NCBI GenBank assembly: GCA_016780945.1
Contig: JADHKY010000040.1
Location: forward strand, 1 to 9,253
DNA length: 9,253 bases
Reading direction: 5' to 3'
DNA from: Aquiluna sp.
Lineage (GTDB): Bacteria > Actinomycetota > Actinomycetes > Actinomycetales > Microbacteriaceae
The notes beneath the pieces were generated by a model. That model searched no databases and was not told the origin of the DNA. It saw nothing but the letters and a program-made list of their open reading frames with translations. Made by a program: the position numbers and the translations under genes. Numbering within the stretch: position 1 is the first letter of the stretch; every line of letters starts with the position of its first letter. Of the stretch, positions 7,244-9,253 are shown one piece after another.

Positions 7244-7249
7244 TAGACT
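7244..7249 (+). promoter_or_regulatory. Possible -10 box of the 6C RNA
   Basis: TAGACT fits the loose TAnnnT form of actinobacterial -10 boxes and would start RNA near 7256. That gives about 93 nt to the end of the T-rich stretch after the second hairpin. The -35 region (AACAAA) is not recognisable. Confidence 0.3.
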
Positions 7250-7255
7250 GCTAAT

Positions 7256-7348
7256 ACTGACCTCGGTCGGTTTTTGTCGGGGGCATCCCCCCATAGCTCC
7301 CGGCAACTGGCGGCAGCTTTCCCCCAAAGCTGCCGCCCCTTATCTTTT
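7256..7348 (+). ncRNA. 6C small RNA (two hairpins with C-run loops)
   Basis: Hairpin 1 pairs GTCGGGGGC (7276-7284) with GCTCCCGGC (7296-7304): nine pairs including two G-U, with the loop ATCCCCCCATA carrying six cytosines. After a 4-nt AACT spacer, hairpin 2 pairs GGCGGCAGCTTT (7309-7320) with AAAGCTGCCGCC (7326-7337), twelve perfect pairs, with a CCCCC loop. CCTTATCTTTT follows, a weak terminator tail. Two adjacent hairpins with C-run loops define the actinobacterial 6C RNA class (Rfam 6C; B11 in Mycobacterium tuberculosis, about 93 nt). As I recall, B11 also lies between acs and the tad genes near topA, on the corresponding strand. The second loop has five rather than six cytosines. C-rich loops of this class are thought to pair with G-rich ribosome sites of mRNAs. 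The 5' end is estimated from the promoter guess. Confidence 0.85.
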
Positions 7349-7383
7349 CCACAGGTTCTTATTTAAAGCAGCTTCTTTGCCCC

Positions 7384-7650
7384 TTGGGTTTGCATGATTT
7401 GGCAATGGAATTGCCAGCGAAGCTTCTTGAGCTTGTTGCCGACCTCGCAGCCATCGCAGCAGCCGACACTATGACGGGCATCATCGCCGGGATACCTTGT
7501 GAAAATGCAAGAGAAATTGCCGCCGGTAATGGCGCAAGTTTGGATTCTTGTCGTATTGTCAGTGAAGTTGTCAGCATTAGGGTTGGCAAACAAGACCTAT
7601 TTTTCGAGGTCTTCGCCAGCGCGAAAGCGGTGGCTATGGGCGCTACGTAG
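7384..7650 (+). pseudogene. Truncated TadE-like protein remnant (Rv3654c / helicase-secretion neighbourhood type)
   Basis: The open frame gives 88 residues from a TTG, or 81 from the ATG at 7405. The part ADLAAIAAADTMTG, then PCENAREIAAGNGASLDSC and a VSIRV strand, fits the C-terminal half of the small TadE-like proteins encoded beside the tad pilus genes near topA. Their hallmark is ADLAALAAA, then C-x-x-A-x-x-IA-x-x-NGA-x-L-x-x-C. Those proteins begin with a membrane helix. None is found here in any of the three plus frames upstream of 7405; the same frame closes at TAG 7294, and no ribosome site precedes any start. No other tad genes are present. I therefore read it as a decayed 5'-truncated gene left by a deletion, although codon usage still looks coding and a short soluble product cannot be excluded. 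The stop codon overlaps the topA ribosome site. Confidence 0.6.
7592..7634 (+). promoter_or_regulatory. Two tandem stem-loops just upstream of topA
   Basis: AAGACCT (7592-7598) and AGGTCTT (7607-7613) form a perfect 7-bp stem with an 8-nt loop. One base later, GCCAGCGC (7615-7622) and GCGGTGGC (7627-7634) pair with a single G-G mismatch around a GAAA tetraloop of the GNRA type. The second ends 14 nt before the topA ribosome site. Both lie inside the remnant reading frame. They may shape a topA leader or be an operator, but chance is possible. Confidence 0.35.
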
Positions 7651-7653
7651 GAG
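7649..7653 (+). promoter_or_regulatory. Ribosome binding site of topA
   Basis: AGGAG lies 5 nt before TTG 7659. The alternative GTG at 7653 overlaps this site and so cannot use it, which favours the TTG start. Confidence 0.75.
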
Positions 7654-7658
7654 TGGAT

Positions 7659-9253
7659 TTGGCAAAGAAACTGGTGATAGTTGAGTCGCCTGCCAAGGCG
7701 AAGACCATCTCCAAGTATCTAGGCGATGACTACGAGGTCTTAGCCTCGGTCGGGCACATCCGCGACCTAGCCGAGCCCAAAGAGATTGCATCTGAGAAGA
7801 AAAAGGAACACCCATCACTGGCGAAGTTCTCGATTGACGTCGATAACGACTTCGAGCCCTACTATTCAATCTCTCCGGGAAAGTCCAAAACAGTTTCCGA
7901 GCTTAAGAGTGCTCTCAAGGGTTGCGATGAGCTCTACCTCGCAACGGATGAAGACCGCGAGGGAGAGGCAATCGCCTGGCACCTCCTAGAGGTGCTTAAG
8001 CCCAAGGTTCCGGTTCGCAGGATGGTATTCAACGAGATCACCAAGGACGCGATCCAGGAAGCGAGCCGCAACACCCGGGAGATCAACGACAACCTCGTCG
8101 AGGCCCAGGAGACCAGGAGGGTCGTCGACCGCCTTGTCGGCTATGAGATTTCTCCTATTTTGTGGCGCAAGATAAACCGCGGCCTCTCCGCCGGTCGGGT
8201 GCAGTCTCCCGCGATGCGAATGATTGTGGAGCGCGAGCGCGAGCGCATAGCCTTCGTTTCCGCAGGCTACAGTTCCGTGACCGCAAACCTGGAAGAGTCC
8301 TCCATCAGCTTCGAGGCAAAGCTTCTGAGCATTGATGGCAAGCGGCTCGCAGGCTCAAAGAGCTTTAGCGAGGACGGCGTGCTTACAGCCGACGTTTTAG
8401 TACTTGCCCCAGATGCGGCCGAGCAGCTCGCAAAAGATCTAACGGGTGAAACTCTCAAGGTGACGAGCATCGAGGCTAAGCCCTCAACAAGAAAGCCCTA
8501 CGCACCTTTCACCACCTCAACCTTGCAACAGGAGGCCTCCAAGAAGCTCTCGCTGAGTGCGAAGCAGACCATGGACCTGGCTCAGCAGCTCTATCAAGAG
8601 GGTCACATTACCTATATGCGCACCGACTCTCCCTCGCTATCCCAGCAGGCCATCAATGCCGCTCGAACCCAGGCCGCACAGCTCTACGGCCAAGAGATGG
8701 TCCCTGATGCACCGAGGGCTTATGGGGCAAAGAGCAAAAATGCCCAGGAGGCCCACGAGGCAATCCGCCCGTCGGGAGATTCCTTCAGGGAGCCCAAAGA
8801 GCTCTCGGGGTCGCTTGGGGCTAAGGCGCTAGCTCTTTATGACCTGATTTGGCGCAGGACCCTGGCTTCTCAAATGGCAGATGCCAAGCTCTCCACGACC
8901 ACAGTGAAGTTTGCCGCTAGCGCTCAGGGCAAGGCTCTCGAGTTCAGCGCGAGTGGAACCGTGGTCAGCTACAAGGGGTTCATGGCCGTCTACGAGGTCA
9001 TCAAGGAAGACGACGATGAAGAGCAGGCTAAGCTCCCCACGCTCACTGAGGGTCAGGCAATAACTGCGGAGGAAGTTATTGCAAAGTCTCACCAGACCCA
9101 GCCGCCTGCCCGCTACACAGAAGCATCACTGGTAAAGGCGCTCGAGGAAAGAGGCATCGGAAGACCCTCTACCTACGCGGCGATTATCTCCACCATCATC
9201 TCCAAGGGTTATGTCATCAAGCAGGGCTCTGCTTTGGTGCCGGAGTGGATCGC
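7659..9253 (+). CDS. topA: DNA topoisomerase I (type IA), 5' part (3' end outside window)
   Basis: Relaxes negative supercoils by single-strand passage. The frame is open for 531 codons to the right edge. From the TTG start the protein begins MAKKLVIVESPAKAKTI, the usual start of actinobacterial TopA, and places the TOPRIM acid at E9 and the metal triad at D97, D99, E101 (ATDEDREGEAIAWHL). SAGRVQS follows at 177-183 and the nucleophile Y319 lies in ITYMRTDS, with R321 beside it; E9, Y319 and R321 have the same numbers as in E. coli TopA. HEAIRP and the ALEERGIGRPSTYA segment (494-507) come next. The C-terminal part, usually carrying DNA-binding repeats and a basic tail in actinobacteria, is outside the window. 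No promoter is obvious; two stem-loops precede the ribosome site. Confidence 0.97.
   Translation, partial: MAKKLVIVESPAKAKTISKYLGDDYEVLASVGHIRDLAEPKEIASEKKKEHPSLAKFSIDVDNDFEPYYSISPGKSKTVSELKSALKGCDELYLATDEDREGEAIAWHLLEVLKPKVPVRRMVFNEITKDAIQEASRNTREINDNLVEAQETRRVVDRLVGYEISPILWRKINRGLSAGRVQSPAMRMIVERERERIAFVSAGYSSVTANLEESSISFEAKLLSIDGKRLAGSKSFSEDGVLTADVLVLAPDAAEQLAKDLTGETLKVTSIEAKPSTRKPYAPFTTSTLQQEASKKLSLSAKQTMDLAQQLYQEGHITYMRTDSPSLSQQAINAARTQAAQLYGQEMVPDAPRAYGAKSKNAQEAHEAIRPSGDSFREPKELSGSLGAKALALYDLIWRRTLASQMADAKLSTTTVKFAASAQGKALEFSASGTVVSYKGFMAVYEVIKEDDDEEQAKLPTLTEGQAITAEEVIAKSHQTQPPARYTEASLVKALEERGIGRPSTYAAIISTIISKGYVIKQGSALVPEWI

Noticed and set aside
7028..7246. 72-codon plus-strand open frame spanning the acsA start
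   Set aside because: It is half antisense to acsA and half AT-rich intergenic sequence, with no ribosome site and no family.
7297..7320. LPATG-like translation upstream of the TadE-like frame
   Set aside because: It is not part of a protein with a signal peptide or a membrane tail, and it lies inside the 6C RNA hairpins.
7309..7348. Plain intrinsic terminator
   Set aside because: The hairpin is strong, but no plus-strand gene lies upstream to terminate, and with the adjacent C6-loop hairpin it is better explained as the 3' half of the 6C RNA.
7359..7593. Two minus-strand open frames of 76 codons
   Set aside because: They are antisense to the TadE-like remnant, which has the recognisable protein motif, and no ribosome site or family was seen.
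7653..7655. GTG as the topA start
   Set aside because: It overlaps the AGGAG site; TTG 7659 has proper spacing and gives the typical MAKKLVIVESP start with E. coli-like numbering.

Overview
The window looks like a compact, gene-dense chromosome segment of an actinobacterium. The protein set suggests a small-genome member of the order Micrococcales, possibly a freshwater Microbacteriaceae type; this placement is inference. The evidence is a PonA2-like class A penicillin-binding protein with PASTA domains followed by a metallophosphoesterase, a DUF4177 microprotein coupled to an actinobacterial RidA protein, and a 6C small RNA, a class described from Actinobacteria.

Layout from left to right. 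Positions 2-697 (+) hold the 3' part of asd (aspartate-semialdehyde dehydrogenase). It converges, with a 4-nt overlap, on a two-gene minus-strand unit: a class A penicillin-binding protein (4055-1497) followed by a metallophosphoesterase (1506-694). Divergent from the penicillin-binding protein across only 42 bp is a plus-strand pair, DUF4177 (4098-4250) and RidA (4247-4705), joined by a GTGA start/stop overlap. RidA abuts, with zero spacing, a second minus-strand unit: acetyl-CoA synthetase acsA (7122-5149) and a GNAT acetyltransferase (5149-4706), joined by a TAATG overlap. The only sizeable gene-poor stretch, 7123-7658, holds the acsA leader, a two-hairpin C-loop RNA recognised here as 6C sRNA (about 7256-7348, +), and a truncated TadE-like open frame (to 7650). 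topA (DNA topoisomerase I) starts at a TTG at 7659 and runs off the right edge.

As I recall the Mycobacterium tuberculosis map, these genes have the same order and the same relative strands as asd (Rv3708c), Rv3683, ponA2 (Rv3682), the DUF4177/RidA pair (Rv3678), acs (Rv3667), the 6C RNA B11 (near Rv3660c), the TadE-like Rv3654c and topA (Rv3646c). Tens of kilobases there correspond to about 9 kb here. Missing between the retained genes are whiB4, the ArsA-like pair, crp and the tad pilus genes. The most interesting parts are the 6C RNA and the tad remnant between acsA and topA, and the GNAT translationally coupled to acsA, which is a candidate for post-translational control of that enzyme.
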